NCBI GenBank assembly: GCA_045638085.1
Contig: JAZUAQ010000017.1
Coordinates: 1 to 28,861, forward strand
Source: SIG459 sp045638085
GTDB taxonomy: Bacteria; Bacillota; Clostridia; Oscillospirales; Oscillospiraceae
DNA: 28,861 nucleotides
Direction of reading: 5' to 3'
The notes under the pieces were generated by a model. It searched no databases and was not told where the DNA came from. It worked only from the letters and a program-made list of their open reading frames with translations. Positions 8,122-14,489 of this stretch are shown one piece after another. Position numbers and translations under genes: made by a program. Position 1 is the first letter of the stretch, and every line of letters starts with the position of its first letter.

Positions 8122-9774
8122 ATGAAAAAAGCAATCAGCGTCATTCTTATAATGGCAATATGCTTGTGTTTCTTCGCCGCATGCGGCAGCGCCGGCTCTG
8201 TGCCGGAACTGACAGTTACAAGCAACATTCTGGGTCTTGCCGATACCGGCAATAAAACCACCCTCAAGGTGGATCTCATCTATACCGACGGACCCGGCGA
8301 CATAAACATATATCATTATGATGAGAGCGGTAAGCGTGTTGTTTATGAAAACCAGGAGGAGCTCTGCATCCCTCTTGACCCTGTAACCTACACCGGCGCA
8401 GCAGTACTTGATCTTGGCGACGGCGTCAAGGACAAACTCATCGACAGCAGCAATGCCACTGTCCGCATCATAGACGGCGACGGTTATTTTGCCGATGAAT
8501 ACATACTCAGCGCCACCACTCTGGACGGCGAATGGGTGGACGGAAAGTATACCTACACTCTCGATGTCGGTGATATAGAGTGGAACACCTGGGGCTATGA
8601 CACAGGGGCAGATTATAACTCCAACCGCGAGTGGTCCATTATGGGCGGCGACGGAAACGGTGTCTATGCCATGACATTCGAAGTCAGCGGCATCATTTAT
8701 GACGGCAAGGAAATTCCTGCCGCCACCTTCCCAGTCCACGTATATTGCTATGGACGCACTTGCACCGACATGGCTCTTCACAAGGAGTTTGTCCCCAACG
8801 CCTACGACACTTCCTATCGCTGCGGCGGAAAAGCCGGCGAGGAAGCCAAATGGATCTGGGTGACGGACGGCGAGAAGGCCATTGCGGCAGGCATGCCCTT
8901 TATGCACGATTACAGCACCGATTATTTCTCTGTTATATGGCCCAAGGGCACCGATGCCTCCGGCATCACTGCAGAAGATGTTAAAATCACCCTCCGCAGC
9001 GAATTCGGCAGTGAGCGTGTTCTGGAAACCATGACCGCTTACGGTGAGGAAGAGTACGCCGTGTTTGGTGATGCAGGCGAAACGGTTATTGCTGTTACAT
9101 ATCAGCAGTGGCATTATGTTCCCGCATACAGCACCATGACTATAGAGGTGGAAAAGGGTAATGTGAGCTCTTCCGCCACATATGATATTGCGTCTGTTTA
9201 TGCCTTTATGGTGCAGACCGGCGGCGGTGGAGTTGACGTTGACCGCACCCTCACCTGCTATAACTATTACGGCATCGGCGGACTTACCGAGGAGAGTGCT
9301 CTCGCACCTATGTATACTCTCAGCACCGAAGTTGAGGGCAAAAAGCTTTACTACGCTGAGAACGCATCCGGTGGATACCTCACCGAAAACAAAGACGAGG
9401 CATGGCAGGGTGACGGCACCGAAAAGTTCAACATCGCCCTTCGCGGAAACTGCATTTTCGTTGAATCCCGTCTCGATATGACCGAAGAAAAGTTCGTTGA
9501 CGGCAAGAGTATAATATTTGACCAGAACATGGGGCTTGGCTACAAGAGCATACCAGACATGCTCTCTTCCGGCGCTTATCTTCTGCCCGGCTACAGCGAA
9601 AGCGTTATGGGCGGCGCCAAATGGGGCTGGACTATGCGCTATCAGGCAGGCTGGAGCTACAAAACCGCTCAGCCCGACAGCCTCCCCTACCCCGAAGGCT
9701 GCTATCCCTATGGATACGTGCCCGGCAGCAGCAACCCCGTTTACGATGAGGAATTTGCTGCCAAAGCAAAATAA
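8122..9774 (+). CDS. Uncharacterised lipoprotein
   Basis: The 550-residue protein begins MKKAISVILIMAICLCFFAAC, a lipoprotein signal peptide with the modified Cys21. AAGGGGG lies just upstream, and this start is preferred over in-frame ATGs inside the previous gene. The mature part is rich in Tyr, Gly, Asp and Thr and in predicted beta strands, with short Ser/Thr-rich turns. Parts such as DASGITAEDVKITLRSEFGS, followed by MTIEVEKGNVSSSATYDI, suggest immunoglobulin-like or other beta-sandwich modules. I recognise no catalytic motif. It sits 28 nt after the hydrolase and ahead of a terminator, so it belongs to the transporter operon. A surface binding or substrate-capture role is possible but is only inference. 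Confidence 0.82.
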   Translation: MKKAISVILIMAICLCFFAACGSAGSVPELTVTSNILGLADTGNKTTLKVDLIYTDGPGDINIYHYDESGKRVVYENQEELCIPLDPVTYTGAAVLDLGDGVKDKLIDSSNATVRIIDGDGYFADEYILSATTLDGEWVDGKYTYTLDVGDIEWNTWGYDTGADYNSNREWSIMGGDGNGVYAMTFEVSGIIYDGKEIPAATFPVHVYCYGRTCTDMALHKEFVPNAYDTSYRCGGKAGEEAKWIWVTDGEKAIAAGMPFMHDYSTDYFSVIWPKGTDASGITAEDVKITLRSEFGSERVLETMTAYGEEEYAVFGDAGETVIAVTYQQWHYVPAYSTMTIEVEKGNVSSSATYDIASVYAFMVQTGGGGVDVDRTLTCYNYYGIGGLTEESALAPMYTLSTEVEGKKLYYAENASGGYLTENKDEAWQGDGTEKFNIALRGNCIFVESRLDMTEEKFVDGKSIIFDQNMGLGYKSIPDMLSSGAYLLPGYSESVMGGAKWGWTMRYQAGWSYKTAQPDSLPYPEGCYPYGYVPGSSNPVYDEEFAAKAK

Positions 9775-9783
9775 TAACCAAAT

Positions 9784-9812
9784 AAAGGCAGGTATAAATA
9801 ATACCTGCCTTT
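9784..9812 (+). terminator. Rho-independent terminator after the lipoprotein gene
   Basis: A 12-bp perfect stem (AAAGGCAGGTAT / ATACCTGCCTTT) with an AAATA loop follows the stop codon by 9 nt. The U-tract is short. The MBL gene starts 18 nt further on with no visible promoter, so some readthrough is likely. Confidence 0.75.
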
Positions 9813-9829
9813 TGCTAAAAGGAAATTAT

Positions 9830-10654
9830 ATGGATCTTATATTCAAAACCGAAAAGCTTTCCGACCGTATCACCCGCATCTTCGCCTTCAACTCCGAGCT
9901 TATGTATCTCATCGAAGGCAGCGAGAAAGCCGTGCTTATCGACACAGGCAGCGGCTACGGCTCTCTTAAAGCGTGCGTGGACGCTCTCACAGACAAGCCC
10001 CTTACCGTGCTCCTCACCCACGGACACACAGACCACGCGCTGGGCGCGGCGGAATTTGAGGATGTTCGCATCAATCCCCTTGAAAAGCGAGCCTATTCCG
10101 TTCACTCGCAATGGGCTTTTCGCGCCAACAGCGGCACTATGTGGCCCGATTTCAACAAGCTCACTCCCCAGCAAATTATAAAGCCTATGGCTTTTGAGAA
10201 TATGAAAAGCCTTTCCGAGGGCGAAAAATTTGAGCTTGGGGGGATATCTGTTGAAACTTTCGCCTGCCCCGGTCACACCGAAGGCAGTCTTGTCTTCCTC
10301 ATCCCCGAAGAAAAAATGCTACTTTTGGGCGACTCCTGCAACTACTCCGTATTTCTCTACGATGACCTGAGCCTTAGCGTGAGCACATATAAGCAGTCTC
10401 TTCAGCGGCTTTTGAAAATTTTGGGTGGCCGCTATGACAGCGTATTGCTCAGCCACGGTGACGGAGTGGGGCTTCCCGACATGATAGAGCGTGTCATCGA
10501 AGTATGCGATGACATTCTTGAAGGCCGCAGCGACGAGGCATATTTCAACTTCCTCGGCGATGAAGCTCTGCTTGCCCATGCCATAGGCGAAGACAGACAG
10601 CGCTTAGACGGCGGCTTCGGAAATATAGTTTATTCCCACCGCACCCTCGCATAA
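9830..10654 (+). CDS. MBL-fold metallo-hydrolase
   Basis: The 274-residue protein starts at 9830 after AAAAGGAAA. An upstream in-frame ATG lies inside the lipoprotein gene and is rejected. It has the metallo-beta-lactamase dinuclear metal motif HGHTDH (64-69), an Asp in LIDTGSG before it, a third-site His in CPGHTEGSL, the bridging Asp in LLLGDSC and a late His in LLSHGDG. These residues support a hydrolase, with candidate activities on thioesters, lactones or other esters. No signal peptide is present, so it is cytoplasmic. A terminator hairpin separates it from the transporter operon, but the same orientation and tight spacing suggest a shared role. The substrate cannot be assigned. Confidence 0.9.
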   Translation: MDLIFKTEKLSDRITRIFAFNSELMYLIEGSEKAVLIDTGSGYGSLKACVDALTDKPLTVLLTHGHTDHALGAAEFEDVRINPLEKRAYSVHSQWAFRANSGTMWPDFNKLTPQQIIKPMAFENMKSLSEGEKFELGGISVETFACPGHTEGSLVFLIPEEKMLLLGDSCNYSVFLYDDLSLSVSTYKQSLQRLLKILGGRYDSVLLSHGDGVGLPDMIERVIEVCDDILEGRSDEAYFNFLGDEALLAHAIGEDRQRLDGGFGNIVYSHRTLA

Positions 10655-10669
10655 AAAGTAAATAAATCA

Positions 10670-10699
10670 AAAAAGCACTTGCGAAAGCAAGTCCTTTTT
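10670..10699 (+). terminator. Rho-independent terminator after the MBL hydrolase gene
   Basis: An ACTTGC / GCAAGT stem closes a GAAA tetraloop. After one C-C mismatch it extends through G-C and five A-T pairs, with the 3' arm forming the U-tract. It lies 16 nt past the stop codon. Confidence 0.75.
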
Positions 10700-10713
10700 C
10701 TATGTTGTAAAAT

Positions 10714-10747
10714 AAAAAAGAACTGCCCTTACAGGCAGTTCTTTTTT
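10714..10747 (-). terminator. Terminator-type hairpin, duplicate of the tRNA-Ser terminator
   Basis: A 14-bp stem (AAAAAAGAACTGCC with its complement) has loop CTTACA. It is the same hairpin as at 10850-10880 except for one base pair, which is T-A here and C-G there. It directly adjoins a fragment of the tRNA-Ser 3' end, like the other copy, and can act on either strand. Confidence 0.75.
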
Positions 10748-10767
10748 GGCGGAGAAGGAGGGATTCG
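10747..10767 (-). pseudogene. Remnant or duplicate of the tRNA-Ser 3' end
   Basis: These 21 bases are identical to the 3' terminus of the intact tRNA-Ser gene at 10881-10901: CCA, discriminator G, the acceptor 3' strand and most of the T arm. After this point the sequence diverges into a palindromic element, so no tRNA can form. It is either the relic of a second tRNA-Ser or a tRNA-derived end of the adjacent element. Confidence 0.75.
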
Positions 10768-10839
10768 CTTTTCTGCGGAAAAGCCACGGCGGTTGCAACA
10801 TGCCCCCGGCATGTTGCCAAGAGCCGCCTTTCGAATCCC
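10760..10839. repeat. Structured palindromic element with a three-way-junction fold
   Basis: Outer arms GGGATTCG (10760-10767) and CGAATCCC (10832-10839) enclose two hairpins. Hairpin A is CTTTTC-TGCG-GAAAAG (10768-10783). Hairpin B has lower stem GGCGG/CCGCC and a perfect 10-bp upper stem GCAACATGCC/GGCATGTTGC with a CCC loop (10795-10817). The outer arm coincides with the T-arm sequence of tRNA-Ser. No protein is encoded. It looks like a small non-coding mobile or REP-like repeat; whether it is dispersed in the genome cannot be seen here. Confidence 0.7.
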
Positions 10840-10849
10840 CTTATTGCAA

Positions 10850-10880
10850 AAAAAGAACCGCCCTTACAGGCGGTTCTTTT
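10850..10880 (-). terminator. Terminator of the tRNA-Ser gene
   Basis: The stem AAAAAGAACCGCC / GGCGGTTCTTTTT with loop CTTACA abuts the tRNA 3' CCA. On the minus strand it ends in a run of U residues, a normal tRNA-gene terminator. Confidence 0.85.
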
Positions 10881-10973
10881 TGGCGGAGAAGGAGGGATTC
10901 GAACCCTCGAACGGTTTTTTCCCGTTACACGATTTCCAATCGTGCGCGCTCGACCGGGCTACGCGACTTCTCC
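10881..10973 (-). tRNA. tRNA-Ser (anticodon GGA)
   Basis: The minus strand folds as a class II tRNA of 93 nt with encoded CCA. The acceptor stem is GGAGAAG/CTTCTCC with discriminator G. The anticodon stem is CACGA/TCGTG with loop TTGGAAA, giving anticodon GGA (reads UCC/UCU serine codons). The long variable arm is AACGG/CCGTT, and the T arm is GAGGG-TTCGAAT-CCCTC. The D arm contains AGCCCGGTCGAGC. The long variable arm and G discriminator fit serine. Confidence 0.96.
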
Positions 10974-11019
10974 ACGTATTTTGCGTCGAACAAAAACATA
11001 TTTTCATGTCAGCTTTGCC

Positions 11020-11048
11020 ATTATAAATGAATTTATTATGAATGTCAA
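11020..11048 (-). promoter_or_regulatory. Consensus promoter of tRNA-Ser
   Basis: On the minus strand, TTGACA (11043-11048), a 17-bp spacer and TATAAT (11020-11025) match the sigma-A consensus exactly. The start would be near 11013, giving a 5' leader of about 40 nt for RNase P to remove. Confidence 0.88.
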
Positions 11049-11058
11049 GTAAAAATTA

Positions 11059-11086
11059 TTGATAATCCGGGTAAAAATGTTATAAT
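11059..11086 (+). promoter_or_regulatory. Promoter of the membrane protein gene
   Basis: TTGATA (11059-11064), a 16-bp spacer and TATAAT (11081-11086) lie 43 bp before the ATG. It is divergent from the tRNA-Ser promoter, with -35 boxes only about 10 bp apart. Confidence 0.75.
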
Positions 11087-11129
11087 ACTTCTACATCTGA
11101 AATTTTTCGGAATTCCAAGGAGGATATCC

Positions 11130-12758
11130 ATGAAATCCAGAAACGCAAAAAGCATTATTATCAGCCTGATAATAACCCTTCTCTTCGGAGCTGTTTATTT
11201 CTATTTCAAGCTCCCCGCAATCAACCTGCATAACCAGAGCTTTTACAGCTTTTTCTTCCTGCTGGCTCTTGTATACTGCGCTCTCAGCGCCGTCAGCGTT
11301 GGTCTCCACAAGGTAACCAGCGGCGGCGAGCTTTGGCGCGGTCTGAAGGCCCACTGCATCGTTCCCGTTGTAATCTGCGCCTTTTTCGTCCTTATTCTCA
11401 TCATAGGCAGCGTCATCGGTCTGCCCATTTTCCGCGCAAACGCATACGCAAATCTTCTTGCGCTCTCCGAAGGCAACTTCGTTGAAGAGGTTGACGAGAT
11501 AAGCTATAACCAGATCCCCATGCTGGACGAGGACAGCGCCAAGCGTCTCGGCAACCGCAAGCTGGGCGAACTCAGCGAGTACGTCAGCCAGTTCGAGGTG
11601 GCAGAAGATTACACCCAGATTAACTATAAGGGCCGCCCCGTCCGCGTGACCCCGCTTGTCTACGGTGACATCATCAAGTGGGCCACCAACCGCAGCGAAG
11701 GTCTTCCCGCCTATCTTATCATCGACATGGTGACCCAGAATGTTGAGGTTGTCCGTCTGGACGCACAGGGCGTTGGCATCAAGTATACCACCGCCGAGCA
11801 CTTCGGACGCAACCTCGCCCGCCACATCCGCTTCCAGTTCCCCACCTTCATGTTCGACGATGCCAACTTCGAAATTGACGAAGAGGGCGTCCCCTACTGG
11901 GTAAGCCCCCGCATAGTCAAGCGCATAGGACTTTTCTCCGGCACCGACATCAAGGGCGCGGTTCTCACCAATGCCCTCACCGGCGAGAGCACCTACTATG
12001 AAGAAGTTCCCGAATGGGTGGACCGTGTTTATACTGCCGATATCATCATCCAGCAGTATGACTATCACGGCAAGTACCAGAGCGGCTGGCTCAACTCCAT
12101 CTTCGGTCAGAAGAACGTGACCCAGACCACCAGAGGCTATAACTACATCGTCAACGGCGATGACGTTTATATGTACACCGGTATTACCTCCGTCATGAGC
12201 GACGAGAGCAACATCGGCTTCATCCTCACCAACCAGCGCACCAAGGAGACCAAGTTCTACCCCGTTGCAGGTGCCGAGGAATATTCCGCCCGCGCCAGTG
12301 CAGAAGGTGTTGTTCAGCAGTATGAATATATCTCCACCTTCCCCCTGCTTCTCAACATCTCCGGCCAGCCCACTTACTTCATGGCTCTCAAGGACGATGC
12401 TCAGCTGGTCAAGATGTACGCCATGGTCAATGTTCAGCAGTATCAGATAGTTGCAACCGGCACCACTGTTGCCGAGTGCGAGGCCAACTATATCCGCCTG
12501 CTTAATAATGCAAACCTTGTTGAAGAGCAGACTCCCAGCACCAACACCGTCAGCGGCAGAGTTGGTGAGCTCCGCTCTGCGGTTATTGATGGCAATACCC
12601 ATATCTTCATCCGCTTCGAGGGCCAGAGCGTTTACTATGTTGTAAGCGTTGCCGATGCCCCCATCGCCGCTATTTTGAACCTTGGCGACGCTGTAACTCT
12701 CTCCGCCGCAGAAGGCGAAGGCGAGCTCATCAGCGCCTGGGATGTTAAAATCAAATAA
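11130..12758 (+). CDS. Conserved membrane protein with a large extracytoplasmic domain, function unknown
   Basis: The 542-residue protein has three hydrophobic helices at the N-terminus (about 8-28, 37-59 and 77-98). A soluble region of about 440 residues follows and is probably outside the cell. That region contains TPLVYGDIIKWATNR, VPYWVSPRIVKRIGLFSG, YGKYQSGWLNSIFGQKN and YNYIVNGDDVYMYTGITS. I remember similar proteins as unannotated conserved membrane proteins of Clostridia, but I know of no proven role. AAGGAGG lies 6 nt before the ATG, and its own promoter is visible. A DUF5052-like lipoprotein follows, so an envelope function is plausible. Confidence 0.85.
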   Translation: MKSRNAKSIIISLIITLLFGAVYFYFKLPAINLHNQSFYSFFFLLALVYCALSAVSVGLHKVTSGGELWRGLKAHCIVPVVICAFFVLILIIGSVIGLPIFRANAYANLLALSEGNFVEEVDEISYNQIPMLDEDSAKRLGNRKLGELSEYVSQFEVAEDYTQINYKGRPVRVTPLVYGDIIKWATNRSEGLPAYLIIDMVTQNVEVVRLDAQGVGIKYTTAEHFGRNLARHIRFQFPTFMFDDANFEIDEEGVPYWVSPRIVKRIGLFSGTDIKGAVLTNALTGESTYYEEVPEWVDRVYTADIIIQQYDYHGKYQSGWLNSIFGQKNVTQTTRGYNYIVNGDDVYMYTGITSVMSDESNIGFILTNQRTKETKFYPVAGAEEYSARASAEGVVQQYEYISTFPLLLNISGQPTYFMALKDDAQLVKMYAMVNVQQYQIVATGTTVAECEANYIRLLNNANLVEEQTPSTNTVSGRVGELRSAVIDGNTHIFIRFEGQSVYYVVSVADAPIAAILNLGDAVTLSAAEGEGELISAWDVKIK

Positions 12759-12770
12759 GAACTTTCTGAA

Positions 12771-12816
12771 TGCAATAGCAAAGAACCCTCCCCGAGGCAA
12801 GATCTTTGCTATTGCA
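12771..12816 (+). other. Long intercistronic hairpin
   Basis: TGCAATAGCAAAGA (12771-12784) pairs perfectly with TCTTTGCTATTGCA (12803-12816) over 14 bp, with an 18-nt loop. No U-tract follows. It sits between the membrane protein and lipoprotein genes and may act in mRNA processing, stability or attenuation. Confidence 0.65.
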
Positions 12817-12853
12817 TCCGACATTACAGAAATAAAATTGAGGGATAGTACCA

Positions 12854-13507
12854 ATGAAGAGAAATAACAACATCATCCGCATGATTGTACTGTTAATTGC
12901 AATCGCAACTCTGACCATGTCTCTGACCGGTTGTGCTATGTTCAAGAGCGAAGTAAATGACCTGCGAGGTGACCTTGCCGGTGTCTCCTATCGCTGCGAG
13001 TTTTACGACAACAGCGGTAATCTGAACATGGTTTCTACCGGTGAGCGAATCAGCATTACCGGCAACAAGGTTGCTGAGCGCGGTTATGACAGCGATGGTT
13101 ATTCCATCACTACATATTCTCTGTCTTCCGTGGTTACCATTACTATTGATGGCAAGCAAATGGTGACTTGTGGCGACACTGTTATCTTTGCTGAAGAAGG
13201 CATGAAAAAGGAAGTTGATTTCAGTCTTGAGGATATCGGCGAAATCAACAGCGAAAGCAGCGGTAAACTCGGCGAATATACCAGCATTGCCCGTTTCGTT
13301 AATAACTACAAGAACGCCTTTGGTAAACCTATGATCGTAGTTATCCAGTCCCAGCTCGGTGTGCCTATTTGCGCATATTCCGGTCAGGATGTGTATTGGG
13401 AAGTTTGCGAAGACCTTCCCAAAACCACCAAGTTGATGATTGACGGCAAGGCTTTGTACATTCACCGTGCAAACTTCAAGATTCTCGACAAGATTATGCT
13501 TGACTAA
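12854..13507 (+). CDS. DUF5052-like lipoprotein
   Basis: The 217-residue protein has a lipoprotein signal peptide ending SLTGC (Cys27), so it is exported and membrane-anchored. The body contains NLMGxxY-like DLAGVSYRCEFYDNSGN, GERISITGNKV, TYSLSSVVTITIDGKQM and CGDTVIFAEEG. I recognise this pattern from DUF5052 proteins of Firmicutes, whose function is unknown. TGAGGG precedes the ATG. It lies 95 nt after the membrane protein gene in the same orientation. Codon use here is less GC-biased than in the upstream transporter genes. A convergent TetR gene follows, with a terminator between them. Confidence 0.8.
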   Translation: MKRNNNIIRMIVLLIAIATLTMSLTGCAMFKSEVNDLRGDLAGVSYRCEFYDNSGNLNMVSTGERISITGNKVAERGYDSDGYSITTYSLSSVVTITIDGKQMVTCGDTVIFAEEGMKKEVDFSLEDIGEINSESSGKLGEYTSIARFVNNYKNAFGKPMIVVIQSQLGVPICAYSGQDVYWEVCEDLPKTTKLMIDGKALYIHRANFKILDKIMLD

Positions 13508-13512
13508 GATGC

Positions 13513-13546
13513 AAAATCCCGAATGCTTAGCCATCGGCGATTTTTT
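13513..13546. terminator. Terminator between the convergent lipoprotein and TetR genes
   Basis: The sequence AAATCCCG(A)ATG pairs with CATCGG(C)GATTT around a CTTAGC loop, with two single-base bulges. T-runs follow on the plus strand (TTTTTT) and weakly on the minus strand, so it probably works in both directions. Confidence 0.6.
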
Positions 13547-13549
13547 ATT

Positions 13550-14089
13550 TCATTTCCACCAATAGTGCTTCAAAGATTCGGGCATCATCTCATAAAGAGC
13601 ATCCGCAGCGGCGGAGGGGTCTATTTTATAGCGCTGGCAGATCATATTGCGATAAACGGCGCAGATGCCGTTGCAGAAAACGTCAACCTGCAGTTCCTCC
13701 ACGGGGGTGAATCCCGCTCCCGCGCGGTTGAGGCGGGTGATTTTCAAAGCGGTTTCATAGGAATACTCATAGATGAAGTTGCTGAGGGAGTTGAAGCCTG
13801 TGCTTTCCAGAGCGCGGCGGAAAATCTTCAGATTGCGCTGACCGAAATCAAAAAGATGGTAGCACAAATCCCGATAATTTTTGCTGCGGTCGGGATGGAT
13901 GTAGTAATCAAGTGCCATCTTGTAGTTGGCATTCATAACATCGTATTTATCCTTGAAATAGCGATAAAAGGTGGAACGGCTCACCTTGGCTTCCTGCATT
14001 ATCATCTCAACGGAGATTTTATGAAAATCCATCTTGTCGATGAGTCTGTTGAAGCCGTCTATTATTGCCTGAAGTGTGCGGCTTACCAT
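13550..14089 (-). CDS. TetR/AcrR-family transcriptional regulator
   Basis: I place the start at 14089 (179 residues), where AAGGAGGGAG precedes the ATG; an upstream in-frame ATG has no RBS. The N-terminal HTH contains FHKISVEMIMQEAKVSRSTFYRYFKDKYDVM, the TetR recognition-helix signature (SRSTFYRYFKDK). The C-terminal half is helical and would carry the ligand and dimerisation surface; it has the hydrophobic make-up common in short DhaS-like TetR proteins. The gene is divergent from the HypA-like/Fe-S/HypB operon and has an operator candidate over its own promoter, so it probably represses itself and perhaps that operon. The inducer is unknown. Confidence 0.9.
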   Translation of the reverse strand: MVSRTLQAIIDGFNRLIDKMDFHKISVEMIMQEAKVSRSTFYRYFKDKYDVMNANYKMALDYYIHPDRSKNYRDLCYHLFDFGQRNLKIFRRALESTGFNSLSNFIYEYSYETALKITRLNRAGAGFTPVEELQVDVFCNGICAVYRNMICQRYKIDPSAAADALYEMMPESLKHYWWK

Positions 14090-14134
14090 ATATCTCCCTC
14101 CTTGTGCCCAATACATACAATACAATTTTGTTCA

Positions 14135-14163
14135 ATTATATCATAATGAAACAAAAGATGCAA
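14135..14163 (-). promoter_or_regulatory. Promoter of the tetR gene
   Basis: On the minus strand, TTGCAT (14158-14163), a 17-bp spacer and TATAAT (14135-14140). The -35 box lies inside the palindrome at 14148-14171, so repressor binding would block it. Confidence 0.72.
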
Positions 14164-14171
14164 TTTGTTTC
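14148..14171. promoter_or_regulatory. Candidate TetR operator between the tetR and hyp promoters
   Basis: A 24-bp inverted repeat has 8-bp arms GAAACAAA and TTTGTTTC separated by 8 bp. It covers the tetR -35 box. Its right arm ends about 23 bp before a plus-strand TATAAT (14195-14200) that has no good -35 and probably serves the hyp operon. Position and symmetry fit dual control by the TetR protein. Confidence 0.65.
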
Positions 14172-14233
14172 AAGCCTTTATGATTTCTTAACGATATAAT
14201 TATCCAGTAAAAATACGCGGGAAGGTATCGCTG

Positions 14234-14476
14234 ATGCACGAACTTGGTGTTTTGACCCGAGCCCTTGAGAGGGTGCAGCGGGCGGCAGACGAAAACAAAA
14301 TAGCCGCGGTGAAATCCGTCACCCTGGAGGTGGGACTAAGCAGCAGCTATGTGCCTGCGTATTTCGAAAAACTTTTCCCCGCCGCAAGAGAGCTTTTCCC
14401 TGCAACGAAAAAAGCCGTACTGAAGATTGAAACGGTGGCGGGAGGCGGACTTTTCATAAAAGAGATAGCATACTGA
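14234..14476 (+). CDS. HypA-like nickel metallochaperone lacking the zinc ribbon
   Basis: This 80-residue protein aligns by eye with HypA/HybF. It has the N-terminal MHE (His2 is the nickel ligand in known HypA), the helix LTRALERVQRAADENK, the strand KSVTLEVGLSSSYVP and YFEKLFPAARE. Ordinary HypA is about 115 residues and has a structural zinc loop with two CxxC pairs. Here the segment from the IETV strand goes through GGG straight to LFIKEIAY, which matches the last HypA strand. The protein has no cysteine at all, so the zinc loop seems cleanly deleted rather than the gene truncated. GGGAAGG precedes the ATG. The Fe-S and HypB genes follow closely. Nickel delivery is inferred; binding is unproven. 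Confidence 0.78.
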   Translation: MHELGVLTRALERVQRAADENKIAAVKSVTLEVGLSSSYVPAYFEKLFPAARELFPATKKAVLKIETVAGGGLFIKEIAY

Positions 14477-14489
14477 AAGGTTTGAGTAT

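Noticed and set aside
9518..9829. N-terminal extension of the MBL hydrolase
   Set aside because: It overlaps the lipoprotein gene and runs through its terminator; the ATG at 9830 has an RBS and gives a normal family length.
10747..10901. attL/attR pair of an integrative element at the tRNA-Ser 3' end
   Set aside because: The 21-bp tRNA-end repeats are 134 bp apart with no integrase, and the adjoining terminator is duplicated as well, so a cassette duplication or small repeat explains it better.
10679..11030. Short open frames across the terminator and tRNA-Ser region
   Set aside because: They read through hairpins and the tRNA gene; no independent coding evidence.
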